The position numbers were made by a program, and so were the translations under genes. A stretch of 64,000 nt of DNA from Pseudogracilibacillus sp037072025 (GTDB lineage: Bacteria > Bacillota > Bacilli > Bacillales > Amphibacillaceae): contig NZ_JAXHDD010000023.1 in assembly GCF_037072025.1 (NCBI RefSeq), positions 1 to 64,000 on the forward strand. Reading direction: 5' to 3'. Below the pieces are notes generated by a model, which had not been told where the DNA came from, searched no databases, and was given only the letters and a program-made list of their open reading frames with translations. Below are positions 52,308 through 61,700 of this stretch, one piece after another. Every line of letters begins with the position of its first letter. The stretch's first letter is position 1.

Positions 52308-53315
52308 ATGGAGAAAATATTAGAGGTAAAAAATCTTCACGTAACTTTCTCCACGTATGGAGGAACAGTTAAAGCAGTAAGGGGCGTTCATTTTCATGTT
52401 AATAGAGGAGAGACTCTTGCAATAGTGGGGGAGTCGGGGTGTGGAAAAAGTGTCACGGCTAACGCTATTATGCGATTAATTCCCGATCCGCCCGGCAAAA
52501 TAACCCGAGGGGAAGTGTTGTTTAAAAGAGATGATTTAACAAAAATAAGTGCAAAAAAAATGCGTTCCATACGCGGTGTTGATATTTCTATGATTTTCCA
52601 GGATCCGATGACAGCATTAAATCCAACTTTAACGGTTGGAAGTCAATTGACAGAAGGGTTACGTCAACATCATAAAATAGATAAAGATCATGCTAAGAAA
52701 AAAGCACTCGAAATGTTGAACCTTGTAGGGATACCAAATCCTGAAGAAAGGATGAATCATTATCCACATCAATTTAGTGGAGGGATGAGACAGCGTATCG
52801 TTATTGCTATTGCTTTAATTTGCGAACCTGATTTATTAATTGCTGACGAACCCACAACAGCTCTTGATGTTACCATTCAAGCGCAAATTTTAGAACTATT
52901 TGACAAAATACAGAAAAGAACAGGTGTAGCAGTTATATTAATTACACATGATCTTGGAGTTGTTGCTAAAGTTGCTGATCGTATTGCAGTAATGTATGCC
53001 GGTAAAATTATTGAAACAGGAACGAAACGAGAAATTTTTTATCAGCCATCACATCCTTATACTCGGGGGCTTTTAAACTCTATTCCTCGTTTAGATATGA
53101 GAGAAGAACAATTAGCACCAATCGATGGTACACCACCTGATTTATTCTCACCTCCTGCAGGATGCCCGTTTACCGCACGGTGTCCATATGCCATGGAGGT
53201 GTGTAAAAAAGTTTATCCCGCACAAACAGCATTTAGTCAATCTCACCATGTAGATTGTTGGCTCCAAGATGAGCGGGCGAAAAAAGTAATGGCTTCTATA
53301 GCCGTAAAACTATGA
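52308..53315 (+). CDS. Dipeptide/oligopeptide ABC ATPase DppD-like
   Basis: A 335-residue ATPase: Walker A GESGCGKS, MIFQDPMTALNPTLTVG, signature FSGGMRQR, Walker B LLIADEPTTALD, and the C-terminal oligopeptide domain with Cys-rich PAGCPFTARCPYAMEVC. Cysteines of this tail often bind an iron-sulfur cluster or metal. It lies 9 nt after dppC. Confidence 0.93.
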   Translation: MEKILEVKNLHVTFSTYGGTVKAVRGVHFHVNRGETLAIVGESGCGKSVTANAIMRLIPDPPGKITRGEVLFKRDDLTKISAKKMRSIRGVDISMIFQDPMTALNPTLTVGSQLTEGLRQHHKIDKDHAKKKALEMLNLVGIPNPEERMNHYPHQFSGGMRQRIVIAIALICEPDLLIADEPTTALDVTIQAQILELFDKIQKRTGVAVILITHDLGVVAKVADRIAVMYAGKIIETGTKREIFYQPSHPYTRGLLNSIPRLDMREEQLAPIDGTPPDLFSPPAGCPFTARCPYAMEVCKKVYPAQTAFSQSHHVDCWLQDERAKKVMASIAVKL

Positions 53316-53327
53316 GGGGGTAAAAAC

Positions 53328-54980
53328 ATGAGGAAATATTTGTTGTTACTATTTGCCTTATTAACAGTGGTTGTTTTAGTTGCTTGTACAGCAAATGAAG
53401 ATGCAGGAAAAGAAGAGACGCAAACGACAGATGAAGAGACTAAAGAAGGTGAGACAGATGGAGATGGTGGGGAAAAAATACTGCGATTAAATAATGGTGA
53501 AGAACCTACTTCGCTTGATCCTTCAATTGGGTTTGATCAATTGTCTTGGGATCCGTTGAATAACTTGATGGAAGGATTAACTCGTCTTGATAAGGACTCC
53601 CAACCGGCCCCGGGTGTAGCGGAGAAATGGGATATTTCCGACGATAAATTAACCTATACTTTTCATCTCCGTGAAGACGCAAATTGGTCAAATGGTGATC
53701 CTGTTACAGCAGAAGATTTCGTTTATGCTTGGAAGTATATGTTAGATCCAGAAACTGCCTCATCTGCAGCTTTTCTAGCCTATTTTATTGAAGGCGCCGA
53801 AGAGTACAATGCAGGAGAAGGATCGGCTGATGACGTAGCAATCAATACGATTGATGAAAAAACATTAGAAGTTGTCTTAACTGCGCCAACTGGATTCTTT
53901 TTGGATTTATTAACGAATCCAGCATTTTTTCCAATCAATCATAAAGTAGCTGAAGAAAATGAAAATTGGCATGCAGAAGCCGATTCATTCGTAGCAAATG
54001 GTCCATTTAAACTAGAATCATGGGAACATGACAATGAAATGGTATTTGCTAAAAATGAGCATTACTGGGATGCTGACGCCGTAAAGCTAGACAAAGTTCA
54101 CTTTGCCATGGTAAATAATGAGAAAACACAATACCAAATGTTCCAAAGTGGAGAACTTGATACTGCTTCGATACCTTCAGAGTTATCGGATGAGCTAATC
54201 GAAGGTGACAATGTTTATATCGGTGAGTCTGGAGGATTGGAATTTTATCGCTTTAACGTCACGAAAGAACCATTTAATAACAAAAAGATTCGTCAAGCCT
54301 TTTCTTATGCGATCGATCGAGAGTCAATTGCGGAATATGTTGTAAAGAATAAAGTTGAACCAGCATTCGGTTATGTATCTCCTGGTTTTACTAGTCCTAC
54401 AGGAGAAGATTTCCGTGATGTAAATGGTGATTTAGTTACACTTGACCCAGAAAAAGCAAAAGAACTACTTGAAGAAGGAATGAAAGAAGAAGGATACGAT
54501 GAATTACCTGAAGTGGTGTTATCGTATAACACGACCGATAGTAATAAAGCAGTTGCTGAAGCAATTCAAGATATGTTGAAAGAAAATTTAGGTGTAGAAG
54601 TAAAATTAGAAAACCAAGAGTGGAATGTTTTTGCTGAAGCACAGCAAAATTTAGAACTTCAATTCTCAAGAAGTTCATTCATAAACGACTATTATGATCC
54701 AGTGAACTTCTTAGAAAGCTTCATTACTGATTCGTATATGAACAGAACTGGCTGGTCAAATGAAGAATACGATGAGTTAATTCAAAAAGGTAAGTCGGAG
54801 CCAGATGAAGAAAAACGTTGGGAAGCCTTATACGAAGCTGAAAAACTACTTGCTGAAGAAGCGATCGCAACACCGATTCGTTTTTATAACACGGTGGTAC
54901 TCGAAGCAGAAGGGGTATCGGGCATACTAAGGCACCCTGTTGGATACTTTGACTTGAAATATGCAGATATTGAAAACTAA
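53328..54980 (+). CDS. Peptide-binding lipoprotein (OppA/DppE family)
   Basis: A 550-residue SBP_bac_5 lipoprotein. Lipobox VLVAC at about residue 20, acidic linker, then NNGEEPTSLDPSIGFD and EDANWSNGDPVTAEDFVYAWKYM. It captures peptides outside the cell for the DppBCD/F transporter. Unusually it sits between the two ATPase genes. The ligand class is not readable. Confidence 0.92.
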   Translation: MRKYLLLLFALLTVVVLVACTANEDAGKEETQTTDEETKEGETDGDGGEKILRLNNGEEPTSLDPSIGFDQLSWDPLNNLMEGLTRLDKDSQPAPGVAEKWDISDDKLTYTFHLREDANWSNGDPVTAEDFVYAWKYMLDPETASSAAFLAYFIEGAEEYNAGEGSADDVAINTIDEKTLEVVLTAPTGFFLDLLTNPAFFPINHKVAEENENWHAEADSFVANGPFKLESWEHDNEMVFAKNEHYWDADAVKLDKVHFAMVNNEKTQYQMFQSGELDTASIPSELSDELIEGDNVYIGESGGLEFYRFNVTKEPFNNKKIRQAFSYAIDRESIAEYVVKNKVEPAFGYVSPGFTSPTGEDFRDVNGDLVTLDPEKAKELLEEGMKEEGYDELPEVVLSYNTTDSNKAVAEAIQDMLKENLGVEVKLENQEWNVFAEAQQNLELQFSRSSFINDYYDPVNFLESFITDSYMNRTGWSNEEYDELIQKGKSEPDEEKRWEALYEAEKLLAEEAIATPIRFYNTVVLEAEGVSGILRHPVGYFDLKYADIEN

Positions 54981-55074
54981 TAAAATTAATGATCGAAGGA
55001 ATGGCTCGCTTAGATAGGAGCCACTCCTCATTTATACGATAAAAGTAAGTCTTCAGTGAGCTGGGGTGAATTGG

Positions 55075-56034
55075 ATGAAAGATGCTATTTTACAGGTGAA
55101 CGATTTAACGAAACACTTTAATATTGGAAAAGGATCAGTTTTACAAGCAGTCAATGAAGTTAGTTTTGAAGTGAAAAAAGGAGAAATATTTGGACTCGTT
55201 GGTGAATCGGGTTGTGGAAAATCAACGATTGGTCGTACAATTATGGGACTTTATAATAAAACATCCGGTGATGTCCTTTATGATGGTGAAAATGTTCATG
55301 AGCTTTCAGACGATGATAAATGGCCGTTTTATCGTAAGATGCAAATGATTTTTCAAGACCCTTATGCTTCTTTAAATCCTCGATTTACAGTTAGTGAAGT
55401 AATTTCAGATCCAATGGAAGTTCATGGGATGAGTAGGAACCGGAAAGAGCGGATGGAAAAAGTATATCAACTATTAGAAGAAGTAGGTCTAAATCGTGAT
55501 CATGCGAACCGTTATCCACATGAATTTAGTGGAGGGCAACGTCAACGAATTGGTATTGCACGAGCGCTTGCTCTAGAACCAGAATTCATCATTGCTGATG
55601 AGCCTATTTCTGCACTTGATGTGTCCGTACAAGCACAAGTTGTCAATTTATTAAAAAAATTACAGATGGAGAAAGGTTTAACATTTTTATTTATCGCTCA
55701 CGATTTATCGATGGTTAAATATATTTCAGATCGAATCGGTGTGATGTATTTAGGGAATTTGGTTGAATTAACAATTAGCAATCAACTTTATGAAACGCCG
55801 CTTCATCCATATACAAAGGCATTATTATCGGCTATTCCGATACCAGATCCGGATATTGAAGAAACAAGAGAACGCATTATCTTAAAGGGAGAGCTCCCAA
55901 GCCCCATCAATCCCCCAAGCGGTTGTGTTTTTAGAACTCGTTGTCAGATGGCAATGGATATTTGCGCCCAAGTAAAACCTGAATGGCGAGAGGTTGAACC
56001 GAATCATTTTGTTGCTTGTCATTTATATAATTAA
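55075..56034 (+). CDS. Dipeptide/oligopeptide ABC ATPase DppF-like
   Basis: A 319-residue ATPase: Walker A GESGCGKST, MIFQDPYASLNPRFTV, signature FSGGQRQR, Walker B FIIADEPISALD, and a C-terminal oligopeptide domain (PPSGCVFRTRCQMAMDIC). ATG at 55075 after GGGGTG; the GTG at 55066 is less likely. It completes the two-ATPase peptide importer. Confidence 0.92.
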   Translation: MKDAILQVNDLTKHFNIGKGSVLQAVNEVSFEVKKGEIFGLVGESGCGKSTIGRTIMGLYNKTSGDVLYDGENVHELSDDDKWPFYRKMQMIFQDPYASLNPRFTVSEVISDPMEVHGMSRNRKERMEKVYQLLEEVGLNRDHANRYPHEFSGGQRQRIGIARALALEPEFIIADEPISALDVSVQAQVVNLLKKLQMEKGLTFLFIAHDLSMVKYISDRIGVMYLGNLVELTISNQLYETPLHPYTKALLSAIPIPDPDIEETRERIILKGELPSPINPPSGCVFRTRCQMAMDICAQVKPEWREVEPNHFVACHLYN

Positions 56035-56113
56035 ACCTAAGTAAAGAAGAATTTTAGTCATTAAAATGATAACACTTCAACGTTTAGACACTTTTTCTTT
56101 ATTATGGTTCACT

Positions 56114-56227
56114 CCCAAAAAGGTAACTTATCCATTTTTTGCACTATATATAGATGTATCGTGATAGAAAAAACTACTATATATCGTGTTTTTGGATAAC
56201 CTTTTTTTGAAAAATATCCTTTTTGGG
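56114..56227. repeat. Large imperfect hairpin after dppF
   Basis: CCCAAAAAGG (56114) pairs with CCTTTTTGGG (56218-56227). Inside, TTATCCA pairs with TGGATAA and ATATATAG with CTATATAT. It may stall or process the transcript between the transporter and hydrolase genes. Confidence 0.65.
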
Positions 56228-56294
56228 GACTAACCTTTATTATTAATTTAACATAAAAATAATTAAGTATTTGAATATCGAGGTGAGTTACCTA

Positions 56295-56362
56295 GAACGA
56301 AAGGTGGCGACTCCGGTGGGATTAGCATGAGTCTTGAGTCTCCACAGCGACCACCTGTAGTG
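56295..56362 (+). repeat. Degenerate intergenic repeat C
   Basis: ACGAAAGGTGGCGACTCC, GGTGGGATTAGCATGAGTC and ACAGCGACCACC form an element with GGTGG/CCACC and GACTC/GAGTC stems. I recall similar 'GGCGACTCCTGTGGG' elements in Bacillus intergenic regions. Only one copy is in this window. Confidence 0.5.
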
Positions 56363-56453
56363 GAAATCGATTCTAACATAAAAATAATAGTAGATAGATA
56401 ACTTTATGATTCATTTTTATGAATGGATGAATAGACAAAGGAGAATCGTTTGG

Positions 56454-57401
56454 ATGAAAATAATCGATACACATTGTGATGCTCTATATAAAATGCAACA
56501 GGCGAAACGCAGTAATACGTTTTTGGACTTTAAAAAGGAAAAAACGTTAGACACGAATTTAGAAAGGTTGAAAGAAGGGGAACTGTTATTACAATGTTTT
56601 GCAATATTTATTTCTCCAGAAGTTCCGACAGATAAATTATGGGAGTACGCTTTAGAACAGGCTGAATTGTTTCATACGGAAATTATTGAAAAAAACTCAG
56701 AAATGAAGTTTATTAAACGCTGGGATGAGATAGATAGTTTAAAAGATAGGGAAATAGGTGCTATTTTAACATTAGAAGGTGCTGATGCATTCGGAAATGA
56801 CTTAAATAAATTAAAAGAGCTATATGATCTTGGTGTAATGTCAGTAGGACTTACATGGAATCATGCTAACTTATGTGCAGATGGTGTAGGAGAAGAACGG
56901 GGTGCCGGTTTAACCGCCCTTGGGAAAGAAGTTGTCAAATTAAATAATGAACATCGCGTTTTAACTGACGTATCTCATTTATCAATAAAAGGCTTTTGGG
57001 ACGTGATGGAGCTTGCAAACTATCCAATCGCTAGCCATTCTAATGCTCGAAGTGTTTGTGACCATCCACGTAATCTTAATGATGAGCAAATCAAATGTTT
57101 ATTTGAGAAAAATGGATTAATCCATGTCGTTTTTAACCCGCCTTTTATTAAAGAAAATGCGAATAAGGTAAAGATTTCTGATTTGATCAAACATATTGAT
57201 CACTTATGTTCATTAGGTGGAGTGAACAAAATTGGATTTGGATCGGATTTTGACGGAATAGATTGTTATATTACAAGCTTGGAGAATAGTGCGAAGTATC
57301 AAAATTTAATTAATGAACTATTAAAATACTATTCAGAGGATGAGGTAAAAGGCTTTGCCTATCAAAACTTCTTGAAATTTAGGCCAGTATATGAATCATG
57401 A
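56454..57401 (+). CDS. Membrane-dipeptidase family (M19) dipeptidase
   Basis: A 315-residue zinc dipeptidase of the renal dipeptidase family. Metal ligands appear in DTHCD (residues 4-8), LEGADAFGND, TDVSHLS and SHSNARSV, and GFGSDFDGID carries the last Asp. M19 enzymes accept dipeptides with a D-residue at the C-terminal side. ATG at 56454 after AAAGGAGAA. First of six hydrolase genes behind the peptide importer. Confidence 0.9.
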   Translation: MKIIDTHCDALYKMQQAKRSNTFLDFKKEKTLDTNLERLKEGELLLQCFAIFISPEVPTDKLWEYALEQAELFHTEIIEKNSEMKFIKRWDEIDSLKDREIGAILTLEGADAFGNDLNKLKELYDLGVMSVGLTWNHANLCADGVGEERGAGLTALGKEVVKLNNEHRVLTDVSHLSIKGFWDVMELANYPIASHSNARSVCDHPRNLNDEQIKCLFEKNGLIHVVFNPPFIKENANKVKISDLIKHIDHLCSLGGVNKIGFGSDFDGIDCYITSLENSAKYQNLINELLKYYSEDEVKGFAYQNFLKFRPVYES

Positions 57402-57432
57402 CTTAACATAGCTGTTGTTTAGGAGGAAATTT

Positions 57433-58875
57433 ATGAAGAAGTTCAATGAATTTGAAGAACGCATCGAACATTTACTGGATGCATATGAAGTGCCAGGATG
57501 TATTGTTGCCGTTGCGGAACAAGGGAATATTGTTTACGAGAAAAGTTTTGGCTTTAAAAATAAAGAAAAAGCATTACCAATTGATCGGAATACTGTATTT
57601 GGCTTAGCTTCTTTGACAAAATCATTTACTTGCGCAGCTGTCATGCGATTAGTGGAAGAAGAAAAAATAAATCTTCATGCTCCTATTACTGATTACTTAC
57701 CAAATTTCAAAATTGAAAATAAAGTGGACTTAGAAAAAATAACGGTACATCATTTTATGACCCACTCATCGGGTATCCCCCCACTTCCTTCATTAGATTA
57801 TGCAATGCGCAGGAAGCGAAACGATGAATTTTTAGTTGATTACTTAGAATCAAATGCGGATGACATTACAATAGATACATATGAATCGTTAATGAATTAT
57901 ATATCCGATGCTAACGTTCAGTTATTTGCTCAGCCTGGTACGTTATTTAGTTATTCGAATGAGGCATATGGGTTATTAGGGGCGGTTATCGAACAGGCAA
58001 GTGGCATTCCATATGAACAATACGTAGTTGAAAACATCATTCATCCATGTGGAATGAAACGAACCTATTTTACAAGGGAAGAATATGGAAATGATGAGAA
58101 TATAACAACATGTTATGAGCTAAATGAATTAACAGAGGGAAATGTCATTTATGAAGTACAAGATTGGTGGGATGCACCCGCCATGCGTGCAACTGGATTT
58201 TTAAAGTCTACCGCTAGAGACATGATTACATATAGTCAACTTTTCATAAACAAAGGAGTGGTTGATGGTAAACGAATATTAACGGAAAAAAGTGTCCAAC
58301 AAATGATATATCCACATGTGAAAATGGATCCAGAACGATTTTATGGGTATGGCTTAACGATTACTCCAAATTATTATGGCGATACTCTCATCGAACATGG
58401 CGGAAGTTTACAATCGATTTCTTCAAAATTTGGCATGATAGTAGAAAAAGGGATATCTGTAATCGTATTGGCAAATTTATCAGGTTTTCCCGCTTCTCGT
58501 ACGATGGAGTTAGCTTTAAATGCCTATTTTGATCGGGATATAGACGCTCATCATTTCGCATATGAGGCATATTCAGTAGACGACGAAACATTGGCAAGTT
58601 ATAAGGGAACATATCGTTCTGAAGAATTAGAAGATATTACGATCGAAGTAAACAACGGCGAGGCGGAACTTTATTACAAAGGGAAAAAGTATTCAATTAA
58701 GTGGATTCGAGAACATGTTTTCCTTGCAGAAATGGACGATACTTTAGAACCGATTGAAATAGTAGTAGATAAAAACGGAACTCCAACAGCGATGTCTATT
58801 TTCCACCGGATTGTTCCGAAATTAAATGAAGCCGAGAATTTAAAAGGAGTTTATCATGGAAAATTTAACGATTAA
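57433..58875 (+). CDS. Serine hydrolase, beta-lactamase/D-aminopeptidase fold
   Basis: A 480-residue class C beta-lactamase-fold protein (PF00144). S60-LTK63 is the nucleophile motif, YSNEAYG the Tyr motif, and EHGGSL replaces the KTG box. A C-terminal beta-barrel domain from about 380 is like that of D-aminopeptidases and esterases. No signal peptide, so it is cytoplasmic. TAGGAGG before the ATG at 57433. Its 3' end overlaps the next gene by 20 nt. Confidence 0.88.
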   Translation: MKKFNEFEERIEHLLDAYEVPGCIVAVAEQGNIVYEKSFGFKNKEKALPIDRNTVFGLASLTKSFTCAAVMRLVEEEKINLHAPITDYLPNFKIENKVDLEKITVHHFMTHSSGIPPLPSLDYAMRRKRNDEFLVDYLESNADDITIDTYESLMNYISDANVQLFAQPGTLFSYSNEAYGLLGAVIEQASGIPYEQYVVENIIHPCGMKRTYFTREEYGNDENITTCYELNELTEGNVIYEVQDWWDAPAMRATGFLKSTARDMITYSQLFINKGVVDGKRILTEKSVQQMIYPHVKMDPERFYGYGLTITPNYYGDTLIEHGGSLQSISSKFGMIVEKGISVIVLANLSGFPASRTMELALNAYFDRDIDAHHFAYEAYSVDDETLASYKGTYRSEELEDITIEVNNGEAELYYKGKKYSIKWIREHVFLAEMDDTLEPIEIVVDKNGTPTAMSIFHRIVPKLNEAENLKGVYHGKFND

Positions 58876-59653
58876 ACTAGAAAGGATCATAGAAAACGCT
58901 GAAGGAAATTGGGCGATTGCAATTGAAGATTTAAACAAGAAAAAAAGTTGGAACTTGAATGCGCATAAAACTTTTTTTGCAGCAAGTATTATAAAACTCC
59001 CAATTTTAGCGACTGCTTTTAAGATGTCTGATAGAGGATTGTTGAAGTTAAGTGATACGTTAGAAGTAAGAAGAGAAGATATCGTTGGGGGAGCCGGGGT
59101 AATCCAACATTTAACACCTGGAATTAAATTATCTTTATATGATCTTATGATGTTAATGATCATTCAAAGCGATAATACAGCCACGAATATGATCATTGAT
59201 GAAATTGGAGTTAAAGAGATTCAAAATACATTGGTTGAAGTTGGTATGAAAAAGAGTACATTTTACAACAAACTAATGACGGTTCCAGTTAAATTGGAAG
59301 GGAGAAATATCATTACTGCTCATGATGTTTCTCTTTTTTTAAAGAAAATTGCGACAGGGAAATTTAGTTCTTATTATGCTTGTGAGCAAATGGTCAATAT
59401 GATGAAAAGGCAGCAACTTCATTATTTGACGAGCACATTACCTAAAAACGAGGAACCATTTATCGGTGTTCAACCTGAATGGATGTTTGCTAGTAAAACA
59501 GGAAGTGTTACAGGAGTTAAGCATGATGTAGGTATTTTATATATGGGTGAACGTGTTGTAACGGTTACAGTCCTATCTGAAGAGTGTCATCAAGATTCCG
59601 CCTTAAGCGTTCTGAATGAGATTGGGAAGGAATTATATCTTTATATGAAATAA
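58856..59653 (+). CDS. Class A beta-lactamase-like serine hydrolase without signal peptide
   Basis: A 265-residue class A beta-lactamase-fold protein (PF13354 type). S44-IIK47, a QSDNTATN SDN motif and SKTGSVTG are all present. The Ser70/Lys73-type pair is intact, but no export signal is present, so drug resistance is unlikely. A peptide amidase or D-peptidase role in the cytoplasm fits its neighbours better. Coupled by a 20-nt overlap to the preceding gene. Confidence 0.85.
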   Translation: MENLTIKLERIIENAEGNWAIAIEDLNKKKSWNLNAHKTFFAASIIKLPILATAFKMSDRGLLKLSDTLEVRREDIVGGAGVIQHLTPGIKLSLYDLMMLMIIQSDNTATNMIIDEIGVKEIQNTLVEVGMKKSTFYNKLMTVPVKLEGRNIITAHDVSLFLKKIATGKFSSYYACEQMVNMMKRQQLHYLTSTLPKNEEPFIGVQPEWMFASKTGSVTGVKHDVGILYMGERVVTVTVLSEECHQDSALSVLNEIGKELYLYMK

Positions 59654-59685
59654 ACATCATCAATTTGCGCCAATGGAGGGAAGTT

Positions 59686-60522
59686 ATGAAGATTTACATC
59701 GTAGCAGATGGAGAAGGAATCTCAGGAGTAGTTAGTTCTGATGAAATGCATCCAACAGGTAGTCGTTTTGAAGAGTTTAGAAAATTAATGACAATGGATG
59801 TCAATGCGGCGATTGATGGAGCGTTTGAAGCAGGGGCAAGAGAGGTTCTTGTAAATGATGCGCATTGGTCGAGTTTAAATATTATTTATGAAAAACTGGA
59901 TGCTAGAGCTGAAATAATTCGGGGGGCTTCAAATAAAAGGTTATCGATGGTAGAGCAAGTGGAAGGGTATGATGGGGCGCTGTTCATTGGTTTACATGCA
60001 AAAGTAGGACATTCCCACGGGGTGGCAAATGAAACGATGGTAGGGCCGGAAATGTATGAGATGAGAATGAATGGAATGCCAGTTGGTGAATTGGAGCTAA
60101 ATGCAGCACTTGCAGGTTATTTTGACGTACCCGTCCTAATGGTTTCCGGGGATGATTGTTTGGCAAAAGAAGCAAAAAGATCATTAGGAAATATTGAAAC
60201 AGCGATTGTGAAATATGCGATTGATCGTTGGACAGCTCGATGCTTATCCTTGGAGAATAGCCATAAGGAGATAAAAAATAAAGCTTCACAAGCTGTACAT
60301 CGAATAAAAGAAATAAAACCTTATACAATAGATGGACAAGTGGAATTGGAAATTGAATGGACATCTACAGCCGCTTGTAAACGTGCTAGTCATGTTCCAG
60401 GGTCCTATATGAAATCACCAAGAATTATTGCCTATAAAGGGAAGGATATGTTGGAAGCGTGGCATGGGATCCAAGCTTGTCTTAACTTAGGGACCACCGC
60501 TTTTGATCCATTATACGGTTAA
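59686..60522 (+). CDS. D-aminopeptidase, DppA/M55 family
   Basis: A 278-residue M55 zinc peptidase. The N-terminal VADGEGISGVV holds the Asp and Glu metal ligands. HAKVGHSHGVANETMVGPE carries further ligands and the active-site region. Bacillus subtilis DppA, the founding member, removes N-terminal D-amino acids from D-peptides and is also linked to a dpp transporter. ATG at 59686 after TGGAGGG. Confidence 0.9.
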   Translation: MKIYIVADGEGISGVVSSDEMHPTGSRFEEFRKLMTMDVNAAIDGAFEAGAREVLVNDAHWSSLNIIYEKLDARAEIIRGASNKRLSMVEQVEGYDGALFIGLHAKVGHSHGVANETMVGPEMYEMRMNGMPVGELELNAALAGYFDVPVLMVSGDDCLAKEAKRSLGNIETAIVKYAIDRWTARCLSLENSHKEIKNKASQAVHRIKEIKPYTIDGQVELEIEWTSTAACKRASHVPGSYMKSPRIIAYKGKDMLEAWHGIQACLNLGTTAFDPLYG

Positions 60523-60555
60523 TGAATACAGCAGGTTTTGAGGAGATGTTTCGTA

Positions 60556-61635
60556 TTGTCTAGAGTTAAAATTAGAGAATTAGGTTTAAAAATAGGTTAT
60601 TTACCTACGGGAGTGAAAAATTGTATTACGGATGTTGAAGGTGTCCAGGTCGGTCATAAAACATTAAGATATCCACTTAAACATAGTGAATATGCTTGTA
60701 CAGGAGTAACTGCAATATTACCCCATGGACGTAATGTATTTAAAGAAAAGATTGCTTGTGCAAGTTATGTATTGAATGGATTTGGCAAAACGACAGGATT
60801 AGTCCAACTAAATGAGTTAGGTAGATTGGAATCTCCAATTATGCTAACGAACACGTTCGCTGTCCCGGCAGTGACCCAAGGGACATTAAACTATTTACTT
60901 GATCAAAATATAGAAATAGGGGATGGAACAGGTACAGTAAATGTAGTGGTTGGTGAATGTAATGACAGTTATTTAAATTCAATACGAACATTTCCTGTGC
61001 AACCACATCATGCGTTTCAGGCTATTCAAAATGCATCGACAAATTGTGTTCAAGAAGGGGCGGTCGGTGCAGGAACTGGTATGGTCTGTTTCGATTATAA
61101 AGGTGGTATTGGTTGTTCGTCACGTATCATTTGCTTAGAAGGTGAAAAAGAAAAATATACGTTAGGGTGTTTAGTATTAAGTAATTTCGGAAAACAACAT
61201 GAACTAAAGAGATATAATGAATTTTTACATCGTTCACTAGATTTACATAATCATGAACCAAATGTTGATACAGATGGTTCAATAATAATTGTTTTAGCAA
61301 CTGACGCTCCGTTAAATGAACGACAATTACAAAGGATAGCTAAACGGAGTGGAATTGGGTTAGGACGGACAGGGAGTCATATGGATCACGGAAGCGGTGA
61401 TATTGTGATTGCTTTTTCTACGGCACAAACATTTCCTCATTATACAGATGCAGTGATAGAACAAGTTATCCAGTTACGGGGTGATAAATCAATTATGAAT
61501 ACATTTTTTACGGCAGCTGCTGAAGTGACATATGAGGCTATTTTAAATTCATTAAGTAATGCAGAAACGACAGAAGGAAGAAAAGGTAGGATAGTTAAAG
61601 AACTTCCTTTAAAGGCAATAAATGTAGAAGAATGA
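60556..61635 (+). CDS. DmpA/P1-family aminopeptidase/D-esterase
   Basis: A 359-residue Ntn-type self-cleaving hydrolase (peptidase family S58). GAVGAGTGMVCFDYKGGIG is the family glycine-rich region. The expected self-cleavage Gly241-Ser242 pair is in TDGSIIIVLATDAP, making Ser242 the nucleophile. DmpA acts on L-amino amides and D-Ala esters. TTG at 60556 after GAGGAGATG. Confidence 0.87.
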   Translation: MSRVKIRELGLKIGYLPTGVKNCITDVEGVQVGHKTLRYPLKHSEYACTGVTAILPHGRNVFKEKIACASYVLNGFGKTTGLVQLNELGRLESPIMLTNTFAVPAVTQGTLNYLLDQNIEIGDGTGTVNVVVGECNDSYLNSIRTFPVQPHHAFQAIQNASTNCVQEGAVGAGTGMVCFDYKGGIGCSSRIICLEGEKEKYTLGCLVLSNFGKQHELKRYNEFLHRSLDLHNHEPNVDTDGSIIIVLATDAPLNERQLQRIAKRSGIGLGRTGSHMDHGSGDIVIAFSTAQTFPHYTDAVIEQVIQLRGDKSIMNTFFTAAAEVTYEAILNSLSNAETTEGRKGRIVKELPLKAINVEE

Positions 61636-61700
61636 ACCAAACTTTTTATCGTAAAAACAATATAATATAAATGATGTTAGTGTATAAGGAGGAATGAATA

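Noticed and set aside
58856..59653. Antibiotic-resistance beta-lactamase
   Set aside because: No signal peptide and embedded in a peptide-degradation gene cluster, so a resistance label is not supported.
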